From: an uncultured Lachnospiraceae bacterium
Lineage (GTDB): Bacteria; Bacillota; Clostridia; Lachnospirales; Lachnospiraceae
Reading direction: 5' to 3'
Assembly (NCBI GenBank): GCA_910588955.1
Contig: CAJURQ010000002.1
Location: 199,758-263,757 of the forward strand
Length of the DNA stretch: 64,000 nucleotides
Shown: one piece after another, positions 9,005 through 17,792 of the stretch
Numbering within the stretch: position 1 is the stretch's first letter
Layout of the letters: every line of letters starts with the position of its first letter
Program-made: the position numbers and the translations under genes
Notes under the pieces: model-generated
Databases searched by the model: none
What the model was told of the DNA's origin: nothing
The model's input: only the letters and a program-made list of their open reading frames with translations

Positions 9005-10210
9005 TCACGGCGCCGCCGGATCGTCGTGCAGCTCATTCCACAGCCTGCGGATCTCCTCCCCAGCCTCAGCCGCCTTTTTACAGTAATCCGGCATCGTCTC
9101 CCGTAATCTTTGCCGGATCCCGTCCTCCCTCTCCATCATCCACGCAAACGCGCCAATCAGCTCCTCCGGATTGGAAAGGGTCTGCACCGGCAGCACATAA
9201 TTTTCCCACGTGCCGAAAATATCCTGCGCAATCCCTTTCGCCTTCACGGAATAGCCCACCACCAGCGTAGGAACCATGGAAGAGTATGCCGCGATGGTCG
9301 CGTGCGTTCTCGCCCCGATAAAGGCGCGGCATTTGGAAATCACATATTTAAGCTTCTGGCAGGACATGTCCTCAAACTTCACAACACGGTCATTGCCCTG
9401 ATAAACGCCGTAAAGCTCATGTATCGTCAGTCTGTCGTCATTATTTTTCCACATCACATGGGGGATCAGCGCAATATGGCAGTCCGTCGTCTCCAGAATA
9501 TGATCGATCAGTTTCCGGTAGTTCATGATGGCAATGCCGCTTTTCTCCTCATATTTGAGAATCATGGGGCTGATATTAATACCGATGGTGTTTCCTTCGC
9601 TGAAACCGTAAGGAAGTTTTGTCTCTTCCGGCTTCAGGGCAAAGGCGGGATCGGGAAACTGCCTCACATTCTCCGTCACCCCCGCCGCCGCGAGCGCCTT
9701 CGTCGTGATCGATTCCCTCGGCGTGATCAGCGCGTACCGCTTCATATCCTCCACCACTTCCGGCTTCTCCAAAAGTTCCGGCTCGAGGGAACAGCCCCAG
9801 AGAACCGTCTTCGCCCCCGCCCTGTTAAACGCGCTGTTTGCCGTAATCGCCTCTCTCATCGAGAGTTCGTAGCAGTACATATCCCCGCCGATGGAGAGAT
9901 AGAGGGGCGCCAGATTTTTCCCCATCACCTCACGGAAACGATAGCGCATAAAGGACTCGGGATCGCGAAAAACCTTCCGCCAAACATAGTACCACACATG
10001 AGCAAAAAAATGCTCCGCGATCTTGCGCTCCTGTAAAATATCGCAGAGAGGTTCCACCGAGTAATGCCTGTCCTCCTGCTCGCTGTTGGTCACAAGGAGC
10101 TTGGGGATTTCTTCTATCATGTGGCAGGTGCTGTTGACAATCGCCTCACAGCCGTGATTGCCGCTGCCGCCATGTAAATACATCACAAGTTTGTCGTTGC
10201 CGTATTCCAT
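9005..10210 (-). CDS. Polysaccharide pyruvyl transferase family protein
   Basis: About 401 residues. The N-terminal GGSGNHGCEAIV glycine block and the C-terminal GARTHATIAAYSSMVP plus GYSVKAKGIAQDIFG blocks are hallmarks of the family (PF04230, including CsaB and PssM). Such enzymes transfer pyruvate from phosphoenolpyruvate to a sugar as a ketal, adding a negative charge to the polysaccharide. The ATG at 10210 has GAAAGG seven bases upstream; a TTG at 10225 is a poorer alternative. A strong promoter-like site lies immediately upstream (10244-10272), so this gene and those after it can probably be transcribed separately from the GT11 gene before it. The acceptor sugar is not predictable. Confidence 0.88.
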   Translation of the reverse strand: MEYGNDKLVMYLHGGSGNHGCEAIVNSTCHMIEEIPKLLVTNSEQEDRHYSVEPLCDILQERKIAEHFFAHVWYYVWRKVFRDPESFMRYRFREVMGKNLAPLYLSIGGDMYCYELSMREAITANSAFNRAGAKTVLWGCSLEPELLEKPEVVEDMKRYALITPRESITTKALAAAGVTENVRQFPDPAFALKPEETKLPYGFSEGNTIGINISPMILKYEEKSGIAIMNYRKLIDHILETTDCHIALIPHVMWKNNDDRLTIHELYGVYQGNDRVVKFEDMSCQKLKYVISKCRAFIGARTHATIAAYSSMVPTLVVGYSVKAKGIAQDIFGTWENYVLPVQTLSNPEELIGAFAWMMEREDGIRQRLRETMPDYCKKAAEAGEEIRRLWNELHDDPAAP

Positions 10211-10243
10211 ATAAATGCCTTTCAAACCTTTTTCTTTACGAGC

Positions 10244-10272
10244 AGTATACCATCATTTTCCTCTTATATCAA
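10244..10272 (-). promoter_or_regulatory. Internal promoter before the pyruvyl transferase gene
   Basis: On the minus strand TTGATA (10267-10272), a 17-base spacer and TATACT (10244-10249) preceded by TGG form a sigma-A-type promoter with an extended -10. The -35 overlaps the stop codon of the GT11 gene. Transcription would begin near 10237. Confidence 0.72.
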
Positions 10273-11180
10273 ATGACCGCTCCGTCCGGGGTGACGAGGG
10301 TCCACCCTGCCCACAATTTTTTCATCTGTTCGGGGACGCAGGTCTGGGTATTTTTGTGAATGGAAGGGCGGATCATCATCCTATCGGGAGTGCCGTTCAG
10401 GCGCGCCCCCCAGAAGCTGAAGGTGCTGTTGGCGCAGATATTGTGTTTACAACAGCTCATCAGCTGCATGTCGTAAAAACTGTCCTCTCCCCTGTTCCAG
10501 TCCACAACGCGAAACTCCTTCCCCGTAAAATGCGCGCGCACATAATCGGCATCGTCCGAGAAGACGTAGAAAACCGCATCCGGGCATCTCTCTTTTATAT
10601 AGTTGACACAACTGTCATAATACTCCTCTGTGCAGATGCCGCCAAACATAGCCGCGTTGGCAGCGTCCAGATAATCCCCCCTGCGGACGTGGATGCTGAC
10701 GGAGGGCTGCGCCGCCATCTCAGCCATCATCTCCCGGTTTTTGGCGTCGCCGCTCTCCGGAAAGCGCACTTCCTCCCGAAGCTTGTCCAGAATGTCCGCA
10801 TAGTATGCCTCGCAGGCCCAATATCCGACCAAATAGCGGTTCTGCCATGAAAAAATCCGGGGATGGTACATCTCCGATTCCTCAAACAGCGGCGTCTTTC
10901 CCGGCGCGATCCGTTTCCTGACCTTCTCCGCAAAACCCGCCTCCTCCTCGTAAGTCCTGCCGAGAAGCGCCCTCACTCCCTCCGCAGATGCCGTCTGTAT
11001 CGGCAGCCCGTCAAAATCGGAGAGCGCAAACTTCCTCGGCGCCGCAGCCGACTCCTGAGATTTCTGTGAAAACCACGAGAGATCCAGCTTTGTCTCCACA
11101 CCCAGACTCTGAAATTTTCTAAACAGTGCGTACTGCTGCAGCTGATTGCCCAGCCCGCCCATGACCCTTATAATAATCAT
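10269..11180 (-). CDS. GT11 alpha-1,2-fucosyltransferase-like protein
   Basis: About 303 residues. GGLGNQLQQYALF at residues 8-20, HVRRGDY at 164-170 and NSTFSFWGARL near the C-terminus are the signature blocks of family GT11. The HxRxGDY arginine is the usual GDP-fucose-binding residue. The enzyme should add fucose or a related 6-deoxyhexose, usually alpha-1,2 to galactose, in the cytoplasm. The ATG at 11180 is chosen because GGAG lies at good spacing; an ATG 10 codons earlier lacks a clear site. It is the first (leftmost) of three GT11 genes in the window. No GDP-fucose synthesis gene is present in the window. Confidence 0.88.
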   Translation of the reverse strand: MIIIRVMGGLGNQLQQYALFRKFQSLGVETKLDLSWFSQKSQESAAAPRKFALSDFDGLPIQTASAEGVRALLGRTYEEEAGFAEKVRKRIAPGKTPLFEESEMYHPRIFSWQNRYLVGYWACEAYYADILDKLREEVRFPESGDAKNREMMAEMAAQPSVSIHVRRGDYLDAANAAMFGGICTEEYYDSCVNYIKERCPDAVFYVFSDDADYVRAHFTGKEFRVVDWNRGEDSFYDMQLMSCCKHNICANSTFSFWGARLNGTPDRMMIRPSIHKNTQTCVPEQMKKLWAGWTLVTPDGAVI

Positions 11181-11237
11181 GCCTGTCTCCGTTCCCATCG
11201 TAAAATCCATTGCCGTGTCGAACCATTCCCCGCCGGG

Positions 11238-12260
11238 TCACTTCCGATCATAAACGCGAAGGATCAGCCGCAACACCCGAAGCAGCACGCCGCCGGGATA
11301 GGTCATCCCCAGATACAAGAGCTGGTTGGAGCGCTCCGTCACCGCGATCGGCGTATTCTGCACCATTGCCCTAACCTTCTCCTCCCCGAAAATCGTCTGA
11401 ATCCGCTTTCGGTAATCTTTCCCGGGAGCGCGCAGTTCATTCTTCATTACATAAAGAAGCATGTAACAGTGTTCACGCGCCACCGCCGTCGCGGCGTCCG
11501 GCGCCTTTTTCTCCTCCGCCGTCCGCTTTACCGCCGCCATCAGCCGATCCACACCTGCGGAAAGTCCCTCGTCGTAGCCGTGTACCAGCGAATCCTCCAC
11601 ATAGCGGTAGTGATAATAAAATGCGTCCTTCATAATAACCACCCTGCTGCTCTCAAGCAGAGCCGGATACATCAGGTTCGTGTCATCCCCAAACCGGAGA
11701 CTGTAATCATAATACGCTTCGTTGCCCGCAAAGAGCGACTTTTCACACAGCTTCATGCACCGCGACAGGGGAATGACCTTCTTTTCCTCCCCGATCAGCC
11801 GCGCCTTGATCTGCTCCCGCAGCTGCTCCCCCTCGTATATGCCGGGCGCGACGCCGTTCTTTACCCGCTCCGTCCCCCGCTGTTTCTCCACCAGATGATC
11901 GCAGCAGACAATCTCCCCGGGCACACCCGCCAGACGATCCGCCATCTCGGCAAGCGTCTCCGGCTCCAGATAGTCGTCGCTGTCCACAAACATATAATAC
12001 CCGCCGGACGCCGCCTCCATGCCTGCCACACACGCCGCCGTGGGTCCGCCGTTCTTCTGGTGAATAACCCGCACCCGCCCGTCTGCCTGTCCAAATTCAT
12101 CGCAGATCCTGCCGCTCTTATCCGTGGACTCATCATCCACAAGAATCACTTCCGTCCTCCTGTAAGTCTGCTCCAAAATGCTGTCCACGCATTCCCGCAG
12201 ATACGCCTCTTTGTTGTACACCGGCACAATGATACTGATTAACGGATTTGTCCTTTTCAT
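11238..12260 (-). CDS. Glycosyltransferase family 2
   Basis: 340 residues with a GT-A fold N-terminus: ISIIVPVYNKEAYL, VDDESTDKSG (41-50) and the nucleotide/metal motif DSDD (93-96). A less conserved C-terminal region of about 130 residues would bind the acceptor. GT2 enzymes of this type add a sugar to the growing lipid-linked repeat unit in the cytoplasm. The ATG at 12260 follows GGGAG. An 89-base gap with an extended -10 promoter separates it from the upstream GT2 gene. Linkage and donor are unknown. Confidence 0.88.
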   Translation of the reverse strand: MKRTNPLISIIVPVYNKEAYLRECVDSILEQTYRRTEVILVDDESTDKSGRICDEFGQADGRVRVIHQKNGGPTAACVAGMEAASGGYYMFVDSDDYLEPETLAEMADRLAGVPGEIVCCDHLVEKQRGTERVKNGVAPGIYEGEQLREQIKARLIGEEKKVIPLSRCMKLCEKSLFAGNEAYYDYSLRFGDDTNLMYPALLESSRVVIMKDAFYYHYRYVEDSLVHGYDEGLSAGVDRLMAAVKRTAEEKKAPDAATAVAREHCYMLLYVMKNELRAPGKDYRKRIQTIFGEEKVRAMVQNTPIAVTERSNQLLYLGMTYPGGVLLRVLRLILRVYDRK

Positions 12261-12286
12261 TCGTTCTCCCGCTTTCCCTGTTCCTT

Positions 12287-12298
12287 ATTTTACCATAT
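12287..12298 (-). promoter_or_regulatory. Extended -10 promoter candidate before GT2 gene
   Basis: The minus strand has TGG followed by TAAAAT (12287-12292), an extended -10, with no good -35. A weak 5-bp GC hairpin (GTGCC/GGCAT) plus TTGTTTTT lies just upstream at about 12315-12340 and might act as a partial terminator for the previous gene. Both calls are tentative. Confidence 0.4.
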
Positions 12299-12349
12299 AT
12301 ACTGAACCCGAAAAACAATGCCCGCGCAGTGGTGGCACAGACTGAACTG

Positions 12350-13390
12350 TTACAATTTCATACAATGGTATAGCCAAACATAAAGCCACGGCATCCGGGC
12401 AAACAGCCGCACCTTCATTCCATAGCCCGCGGGCAGATATGGATAGCGCTCCTTTTTATTGGCAATGCCCTTCAATTTCCTGCGGCACACCCGCACATAC
12501 TCCTTCGCCTTCCCACGATCTTTCCCGGAAAGCATAGCGATCTTTCCCACCGTCAGCATGACCGCCACCATAATCTGGGCGTCCGCCTGCGCCGACAGCG
12601 CCGGATCCCTTTTCACGATCAGTTCGCGCGCCATCTCCCAGCAGTAAATCTGGTCCATGTAATCCGGCGTGAAGGGGCGCTGCATTGTGCCGACCGGATT
12701 CTGATAATACCCATAGCCGGGATAAGCCGTCTCCACAGCCTGCTTCATACGCGGCAAAAGCTCTACCAGAAACAGCATATCCTCACCGATCGTCAGTCCT
12801 TCCCGAAACCGTACCTGTCCGATCAGCTCCCGTCTGTAGAGCTTACTCCAGCAGCGGGTGTTTCCCCGCAGAATATTCTCTTTTAAATAATAATCGCTAT
12901 TGTACGTCCTTCCTTCCTCTTCCCCCGTCAGCGTTTCCGGCATTTCACTCTCTGTCCGAAGCCGTTCCCACTCTGCGGGCGTCCCCCACGCGACAAAAGA
13001 ACAGCCCGCCATATCGCTGTCCGTCTGAAGAAGCAGCCGGTGCAGGCTCTTTAGCACCCCCGGACAAAGCCTGTCGTCGGCGTCCACAAACATGATATAA
13101 TCACCCTGCGCCTGTTCCAGCCCCCGGTTCCGCGCCGCAGAGACGCCTAAATCCGGCAGCGTGATCACGCGCAGGCAGCCATGCTTTTCGCAGAGCTGCT
13201 CGCAGACCTTTGCCGTACCGTCCGTAGAGCCGTCGTTTATGATAAGCACCTCCAGCGACTCACAGCCCTGCGCCAGAATGCTGTCAATACATTCTTTCAG
13301 ATAGGACGCCCCGTTGTGAACCGGGACGATCACGCTGATTTGTTCCACTTTTTCGTCATACTCCCTTTTCCTTTGATGAGATCGGGACAT
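12350..13390 (-). CDS. Glycosyltransferase family 2
   Basis: About 346 residues. ISVIVPVHNGASYL, NDGSTDGTA and FVDADDRL are the GT-A motifs of a GT2 enzyme, followed by a C-terminal acceptor region. It probably adds a hexose or N-acetylhexosamine to the repeat unit. The start is uncertain. The ATG at 13390 overlaps the upstream acyltransferase gene by 35 bases and has GAGAG upstream. A GTG at 13348 after GGGAG would give a tighter protein beginning VEQISVIV and overlap by only a few codons at most. The frame stays open further upstream, which is not informative because it runs through the acyltransferase gene. Confidence 0.86.
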   Translation of the reverse strand: MSRSHQRKREYDEKVEQISVIVPVHNGASYLKECIDSILAQGCESLEVLIINDGSTDGTAKVCEQLCEKHGCLRVITLPDLGVSAARNRGLEQAQGDYIMFVDADDRLCPGVLKSLHRLLLQTDSDMAGCSFVAWGTPAEWERLRTESEMPETLTGEEEGRTYNSDYYLKENILRGNTRCWSKLYRRELIGQVRFREGLTIGEDMLFLVELLPRMKQAVETAYPGYGYYQNPVGTMQRPFTPDYMDQIYCWEMARELIVKRDPALSAQADAQIMVAVMLTVGKIAMLSGKDRGKAKEYVRVCRRKLKGIANKKERYPYLPAGYGMKVRLFARMPWLYVWLYHCMKL

Positions 13391-13901
13391 ACACGGTCTC
13401 TCTTTTTTGATAAACAATGGTGTGCGCCGGCACATCTTTATTGACAAGGCTTCCCGCCGCGATCACACAGTCGTCCCCGATATGCACATCTTTTAAGATC
13501 GTGCAGTTTGCGCCGATCCAGACGCGGTCCCCGATTGTAATTTCACCGACCAGAAACTCCTCGCCCTGCCCTTTAAAATTATGGTCATGGTCAACAATGA
13601 CAACATTATTGCCCAATCTGCAGTAATCGCCTATTTTGATATGCCCCATGCACGTAATACAGCCGCCTATCGCATAGATGACATGGTCTCCTATCTCCAG
13701 CCTGCCCTCGCCCGCACAGATAAAGTGCATCTTGCCCCGGTTCTCATTTTTCTCCCCAAAGCTCATATGCCCCTTCTTTGACAGTTCAAGGTAGACACGG
13801 TCAAACCCCTGTATCCACGGCATCTTGAGCCGGGATCCGTAGCGGCACTTCCAATAAGCTATTTTAAACAGACTTTTTAAAGCCTTTACCTTCACATTCA
13901 T
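13356..13901 (-). CDS. Hexapeptide-repeat (left-handed beta-helix) acyltransferase
   Basis: About 181 residues. The C-terminal two thirds consist of hexapeptide repeats (IGDHVIYAIGG, IKIGDYCRLGNN, ITIGDRVWIGANC, VHIGDDCVIAAGS) of a left-handed beta-helix O-acetyltransferase. The VDHDHNF loop carries the catalytic-type His. It should acetylate a sugar hydroxyl or amine using acetyl-CoA. The ATG at 13901 overlaps the upstream GT4 stop as ATGA; an ATG at 13913 is possible. It is of the WcaF/maltose acetyltransferase style rather than PglD, so it is unlikely to complete the bacillosamine pathway encoded far to the right. Confidence 0.87.
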   Translation of the reverse strand: MNVKVKALKSLFKIAYWKCRYGSRLKMPWIQGFDRVYLELSKKGHMSFGEKNENRGKMHFICAGEGRLEIGDHVIYAIGGCITCMGHIKIGDYCRLGNNVVIVDHDHNFKGQGEEFLVGEITIGDRVWIGANCTILKDVHIGDDCVIAAGSLVNKDVPAHTIVYQKRETVYVPISSKEKGV

Positions 13902-14956
13902 TTTTTCAGACATGCCTTTCTGTAAATCTCTTCCAATTTCTGCAGATGGATCTTTAAACTGTATTTTTCTTCCACTGTCTGCCTCGCCAAAGCCCCCATA
14001 CTGCAACATAACGCCTCATCCTGTATCAGCGCGCTGACATCCTCCGCCATAGCGCCCAGATCACCGGGCGTTTCCAGAAATCCGCTCTGTCCGTGGGCGA
14101 TCAGCTGCGGGATTCCGCCTACCGCCGTGGTGACGATGCCCATGCCGTAGCCCATAGCCTCCAAAACCGCCATCGGCATTCCCTCATGGTAGCTGGGAAA
14201 CAGGAAAATACCGCTCTCGCGAAGAAGCCGCTCTTTCTCCTCTCCCCGCACCCAGCCGGGAAAGGACACATCCTTTGCAAGCCCCCTTTGGGAAAACGCC
14301 TCCCTGACGCGCGCCATCTCTCCGTCCCCCGCCATCACAAGCGATGCGCTAGGACATTTCTCTTTCACCCGTTCCCACACTGCAGGAATGTCAAAACAGC
14401 CTTTGCGCTCTCCCAGCTCCCCAAGGAATAAGACCTGTTTTTTATCTCTCCCTGTGTCGAACGGTTCTTCCGGAATGCGGCAGTAATTTTCCAGAATATC
14501 AATTTTTCCCCGGGGTACAATCTGCTGCAGGCGCGCCGCCCACTCCTCCGACAAGACCACCAGCCGTGTACATCTGCCGTAAACCTTCCGCACCAACTTT
14601 TGCTTCGCCTCGGAGGCATTCCCGTAAAACGTGTCAAATTCCGCCCCGTGAATATGGTTGACCACGGGAATCTTTCTTGAAGCGCTCCAAAGAATAAAGG
14701 GCATTTTCCGGTAAAAGCTCGGTCCGAAGGAAGAATGAACATGCACCAGATCGGGACGGTCCTTCCCCAGCAGCCCGCGAAACGCAGCATACCCTTTCAT
14801 TGCTTTCTTAAGCTTGTCCCACTTGCTGCCGTCCTGATAGGATTCGATGTAGGTGACGCGGTGATGTCTCTCCAAAACGCTTCCCCGATAACCGTTCACC
14901 ACGGAGGCAATTCCGCCTTTCACCGCCTCGTTTGGCACAATCATACATACATGCAC
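13898..14956 (-). CDS. Glycosyltransferase family 4
   Basis: 352 residues. The N-terminal MIVPNEAVKGGIASVV loop and the C-terminal SYHEGMPMAVLEAMGYG block (EX7E-type motif) identify a GT4 retaining glycosyltransferase with two Rossmann-like domains. The start is a GTG at 14956 with AGGGGG eight bases upstream, overlapping the stop of the initiating transferase gene by one base. Its position directly after the WbaP/WcaJ-like gene makes it a good candidate for adding the second sugar of that repeat unit. Donor sugar unknown. Confidence 0.88.
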   Translation of the reverse strand: MHVCMIVPNEAVKGGIASVVNGYRGSVLERHHRVTYIESYQDGSKWDKLKKAMKGYAAFRGLLGKDRPDLVHVHSSFGPSFYRKMPFILWSASRKIPVVNHIHGAEFDTFYGNASEAKQKLVRKVYGRCTRLVVLSEEWAARLQQIVPRGKIDILENYCRIPEEPFDTGRDKKQVLFLGELGERKGCFDIPAVWERVKEKCPSASLVMAGDGEMARVREAFSQRGLAKDVSFPGWVRGEEKERLLRESGIFLFPSYHEGMPMAVLEAMGYGMGIVTTAVGGIPQLIAHGQSGFLETPGDLGAMAEDVSALIQDEALCCSMGALARQTVEEKYSLKIHLQKLEEIYRKACLKK

Positions 14957-16368
14957 TATTTAGACCCCCTGCCCGTGAGCACCACCCACACCGTCTGAAA
15001 CAGGATTTTAATATCCAGCCCCAGCGTCCAGTTGTCAATATATTCCAGATCCAGCTTCACGACCTCGTCAAAATCCACAATCTCGCTCCTGCCGCTGATC
15101 TGCCAAAGTCCCGTGAGCCCCGGCGTCATGCTGATTCTGCGCCTGTAGTGGGAATTATACTGCTCGAACTCGCCCTCCGTGGGCGGTCTTGTTCCCACCA
15201 GACTCATATCTCCCTTTACGATATTAAAAAACTGCGGAAGTTCGTCTATGCTCGTCTTTCTGATAAATTTTCCTACCTTCGTGATGCGCGGGTCGTTCTC
15301 CATCTTAAACATAAGCCCCTGCATCTCGTTCTGGGTTTCCAGCTCTTTCTTCCTCGCCTCCGCGTCCGTATACATGGAGCGGAACTTGTAAATCTTAAAG
15401 CGGCGTCCGTTTTTACCGATTCTGGTCTGTGCAAAGAGAACGGGTCCCGGCGAGTCCAGCTTGATAGCGATCGCTACAAAAGGCGTAATAACAATCGTAA
15501 TCAAACATCCCACCAAACCGCCCACAATGTCGATCAACCGTTTCACAACCATGCGCCGGTAATCAAAGTGATTGATGGAGTACGTTACCACCGTAAACCC
15601 GGCGAAGCTTCCGACCCGCACTTCCTTGCTCGGTCTCTCTATGATGTCGATATTATAATGGCACGCGACGCCCATAGATTCCAAGTCATAGATGATGTGC
15701 TTCACATAAGCCATGTCCTCGTCCGGCAGGCTGATAAACACCTCGTCGAGCGGCATCTGCCGTGCCATGGGAAGCACGTTATCCCGGTTCGCGTTCACCT
15801 CGACGCCCTCCACCGTCTCGCCCTTCCTGTCCTTGTCCACACATGCCAACGCCACGATCTCATAATTGATATCCATGGACGCCTTCAGCTTGGACAGCGT
15901 CTTTTCCAGCACCGCGTCCTTCGTGACAATCATTATTTTGACAATGTTGGACTTGGCTGTGAACCAGACCCGCAGCGCCTTCTTCATGACGAGCCTTACA
16001 AGCCACACGATAAAGATATTGAGAATGGCAAAATACCCCATCACAAGACGGGACACGTCCGCGCCCCTCTGCATCATGAAAAGGAATGCCATTACGGACA
16101 GTTCCATAAAGACGTTGAATTTGGTAACCGCTATAAATTCGACGAGAATGCCTCTTTTAATAAACTCCCTGTTCCAGTCGAACAGAAAGCTGTAAATCGT
16201 ACAGAACAGTAAAAAGCCGATACATACCACGAAGTGAAGTTCCGGCTCCATGACCCGGGAAAACTTCCGGTACCGTATCAGGATGGCAATGATATAGGCA
16301 AAAGCTATGCTGCACAGATCCGTTAAGAGCAGCAGGTAACTTTCGATCAATTTCATTCTACGATTCAT
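14956..16368 (-). CDS. Initiating sugar-1-phosphate transferase, WbaP/WcaJ type
   Basis: 470 residues. The N-terminal half has about four membrane segments and a soluble CoA-binding-like domain. The C-terminal third is the bacterial sugar transferase domain, with KFRSMYTDAE, TSIDELPQFFNIVKGDMSLVGTRPP and PGLTGLWQISGRSE. The Asp-Glu pair in SIDELPQ is the catalytic dyad. This family transfers glucose-, galactose- or GalNAc-1-phosphate from the UDP-sugar to undecaprenyl phosphate, starting a repeat unit. The ATG at 16368 follows TTGAGG. A promoter-like extended -10 lies just upstream. It is one of two initiating transferases in the window (the other at 56161). Confidence 0.92.
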   Translation of the reverse strand: MNRRMKLIESYLLLLTDLCSIAFAYIIAILIRYRKFSRVMEPELHFVVCIGFLLFCTIYSFLFDWNREFIKRGILVEFIAVTKFNVFMELSVMAFLFMMQRGADVSRLVMGYFAILNIFIVWLVRLVMKKALRVWFTAKSNIVKIMIVTKDAVLEKTLSKLKASMDINYEIVALACVDKDRKGETVEGVEVNANRDNVLPMARQMPLDEVFISLPDEDMAYVKHIIYDLESMGVACHYNIDIIERPSKEVRVGSFAGFTVVTYSINHFDYRRMVVKRLIDIVGGLVGCLITIVITPFVAIAIKLDSPGPVLFAQTRIGKNGRRFKIYKFRSMYTDAEARKKELETQNEMQGLMFKMENDPRITKVGKFIRKTSIDELPQFFNIVKGDMSLVGTRPPTEGEFEQYNSHYRRRISMTPGLTGLWQISGRSEIVDFDEVVKLDLEYIDNWTLGLDIKILFQTVWVVLTGRGSK

Positions 16369-16399
16369 AGGAATACCTCAAGTTTTGATTTCGGTATCT

Positions 16400-16410
16400 A
16401 TTTTACCACA
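16400..16410 (-). promoter_or_regulatory. Extended -10 promoter candidate before initiating transferase gene
   Basis: The minus strand reads TGTGG directly before TAAAAT (16400-16405). The same TGTGGTAAAxT string occurs at 33882. The -35 position is poor, so this would rely on the extended -10. Confidence 0.45.
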
Positions 16411-16427
16411 AACTTCCTGTTCCCGCC

Positions 16428-16452
16428 ACCGACAGCTTTGCTCTCCGCCGGT
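16428..16452 (-). other. Hairpin next to the stop codon of the polymerase-like gene
   Basis: ACCGGC and GTCGGT on the minus strand pair over 6 positions (one G-U), with a small inner GC/GC pair. It begins within a few bases of the stop codon ending at 16454. There is no T-tract, so it is not a classical terminator. It belongs to the set of stop-proximal hairpins in this locus. Confidence 0.4.
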
Positions 16453-16453
16453 T

Positions 16454-17716
16454 TCAGCTTTTCCTCTTCCCGAAAATGCCGCCGGACTCCGTTTCCCCGC
16501 TCCCCAAAGCCGCCGCTTCACACCCCATCATCAAAAGCAGATAGTTCCTGCCGATATAGACGGAGATCAGATGCGCCTCCACCACCGTGTACACCGCAAA
16601 CATCACGAATAGGGCAAGCCCGCAGGCATCCCGCCTGCGCCAGATCCGCCACAGAAGACACAGGTTCGCCGCCACATACAAAATGCCCGGAATCACGCCG
16701 TAACGGTAAAACACCTTGACCCAGCCCATATCAAAATAGTATTTCATATTGTTCTCACAGGAAAAAGCCGACCACGTGTGAATCATGCCGTCGTTGTTGT
16801 CAGAGTTCGTCAGCGATATGATCCTGCCGCTGATATGGCGGTCGATCCTGCCGAGCAGAACAATGTGCTCATTATCCCGGGGATTACAGAAGAAAAATTC
16901 ATTCCACTGGGCATCCCTCACCCGCTGCGCACAGACCGCCGCGTCCACGGAAAAAGCGATACAGAGCGCGAAAGCAAGCAGACCGCAGACATACAGAAAC
17001 GTCTTCTTCCGCAGCCCCTTCGCAAAAGTCAGCAGACAGGCGCCGCAAAGATACGCCGCCGTGATCAACATGCTGGTCTTTGACCGGGTCAGCAGATAGA
17101 CGCCTGCGTTTAACGCCATCAAAAACAGGTAGCTGTACCATTTCATCCGCTCAAACCAGACGTAGACGCCAAGCGCCGCCAGCATAAAAAACATGCAGGA
17201 AAGCGCGTTCGGATGCCCCATCCCAAGCGTGTAGCGGGTTTCCACCGCCGCCTCCTCCCCGATATAGCGGGTGGTCTCCGCCGATTCATGTCCGAAAGCC
17301 TGCGTCAGACTGATATCCCCGTAAATTCCCGTCACGGCGAGTGCAACGATGACAAGACAGCCAGCCAATGTCACATAAAACGTGTACTTTAACGCCTCTT
17401 TCAGCGGAATGCCCTTGCACGCCGCCACAAAAGTCACCACACGGATGATATCGTTTGCCCCTGTCACCCGGTAGGAGATAAAGCCCACCGCCTCCATCAC
17501 AAGTATCAGCACCCATTCTCTCGCTTCGTAGCTCGTGAGCAGGAGCTTGCAGGCAAACAGAAGAAAGGTCAGCCGAAACAGATACCCCTCGATAGGATTG
17601 ATATAATTGCTCTTGTCAACAATCACCATCAGCAGCTCTATGGTCAGTCCGATATAGAAAGCAAGGCGCGGAACCGGAGTTTCCTCCCGCAGCCGCCTGT
17701 AAATATTCTTCAACAT
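16454..17716 (-). CDS. O-antigen polymerase/ligase-like membrane protein
   Basis: About 420 residues with roughly 10-11 hydrophobic segments. The motif TLGMGHPNALSC and the large extracytoplasmic loop (about residues 260-345) resemble Wzy polymerases. It should join repeat units on the outer face of the membrane. The ATG at 17716 has GGAAGG closely upstream; the frame extends 25 codons further without a good site. It lies two genes from the initiating transferase and may serve the same repeat unit. It is the second of three polymerase-like proteins in the window. Confidence 0.82.
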   Translation of the reverse strand: MLKNIYRRLREETPVPRLAFYIGLTIELLMVIVDKSNYINPIEGYLFRLTFLLFACKLLLTSYEAREWVLILVMEAVGFISYRVTGANDIIRVVTFVAACKGIPLKEALKYTFYVTLAGCLVIVALAVTGIYGDISLTQAFGHESAETTRYIGEEAAVETRYTLGMGHPNALSCMFFMLAALGVYVWFERMKWYSYLFLMALNAGVYLLTRSKTSMLITAAYLCGACLLTFAKGLRKKTFLYVCGLLAFALCIAFSVDAAVCAQRVRDAQWNEFFFCNPRDNEHIVLLGRIDRHISGRIISLTNSDNNDGMIHTWSAFSCENNMKYYFDMGWVKVFYRYGVIPGILYVAANLCLLWRIWRRRDACGLALFVMFAVYTVVEAHLISVYIGRNYLLLMMGCEAAALGSGETESGGIFGKRKS

Positions 17717-17792
17717 ATTTCCTTCCATTCCGAAGCGTTTTGCACCGGGGAATGTGCCGCTTCTGTTTCCTCCGTCCTGTCCCGCCGCCAAT

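Noticed and set aside
13356..13901. Acyltransferase as the missing PglD
   Set aside because: It has the WcaF/maltose-acetyltransferase pattern and is over 45 kb from the PglF/PglE-type genes, in another part of the run.
14932..16212. 426-codon plus-strand reading frame
   Set aside because: It is opposite the initiating transferase, whose catalytic motifs are intact. The antisense product is His/Arg-rich without a recognisable domain.
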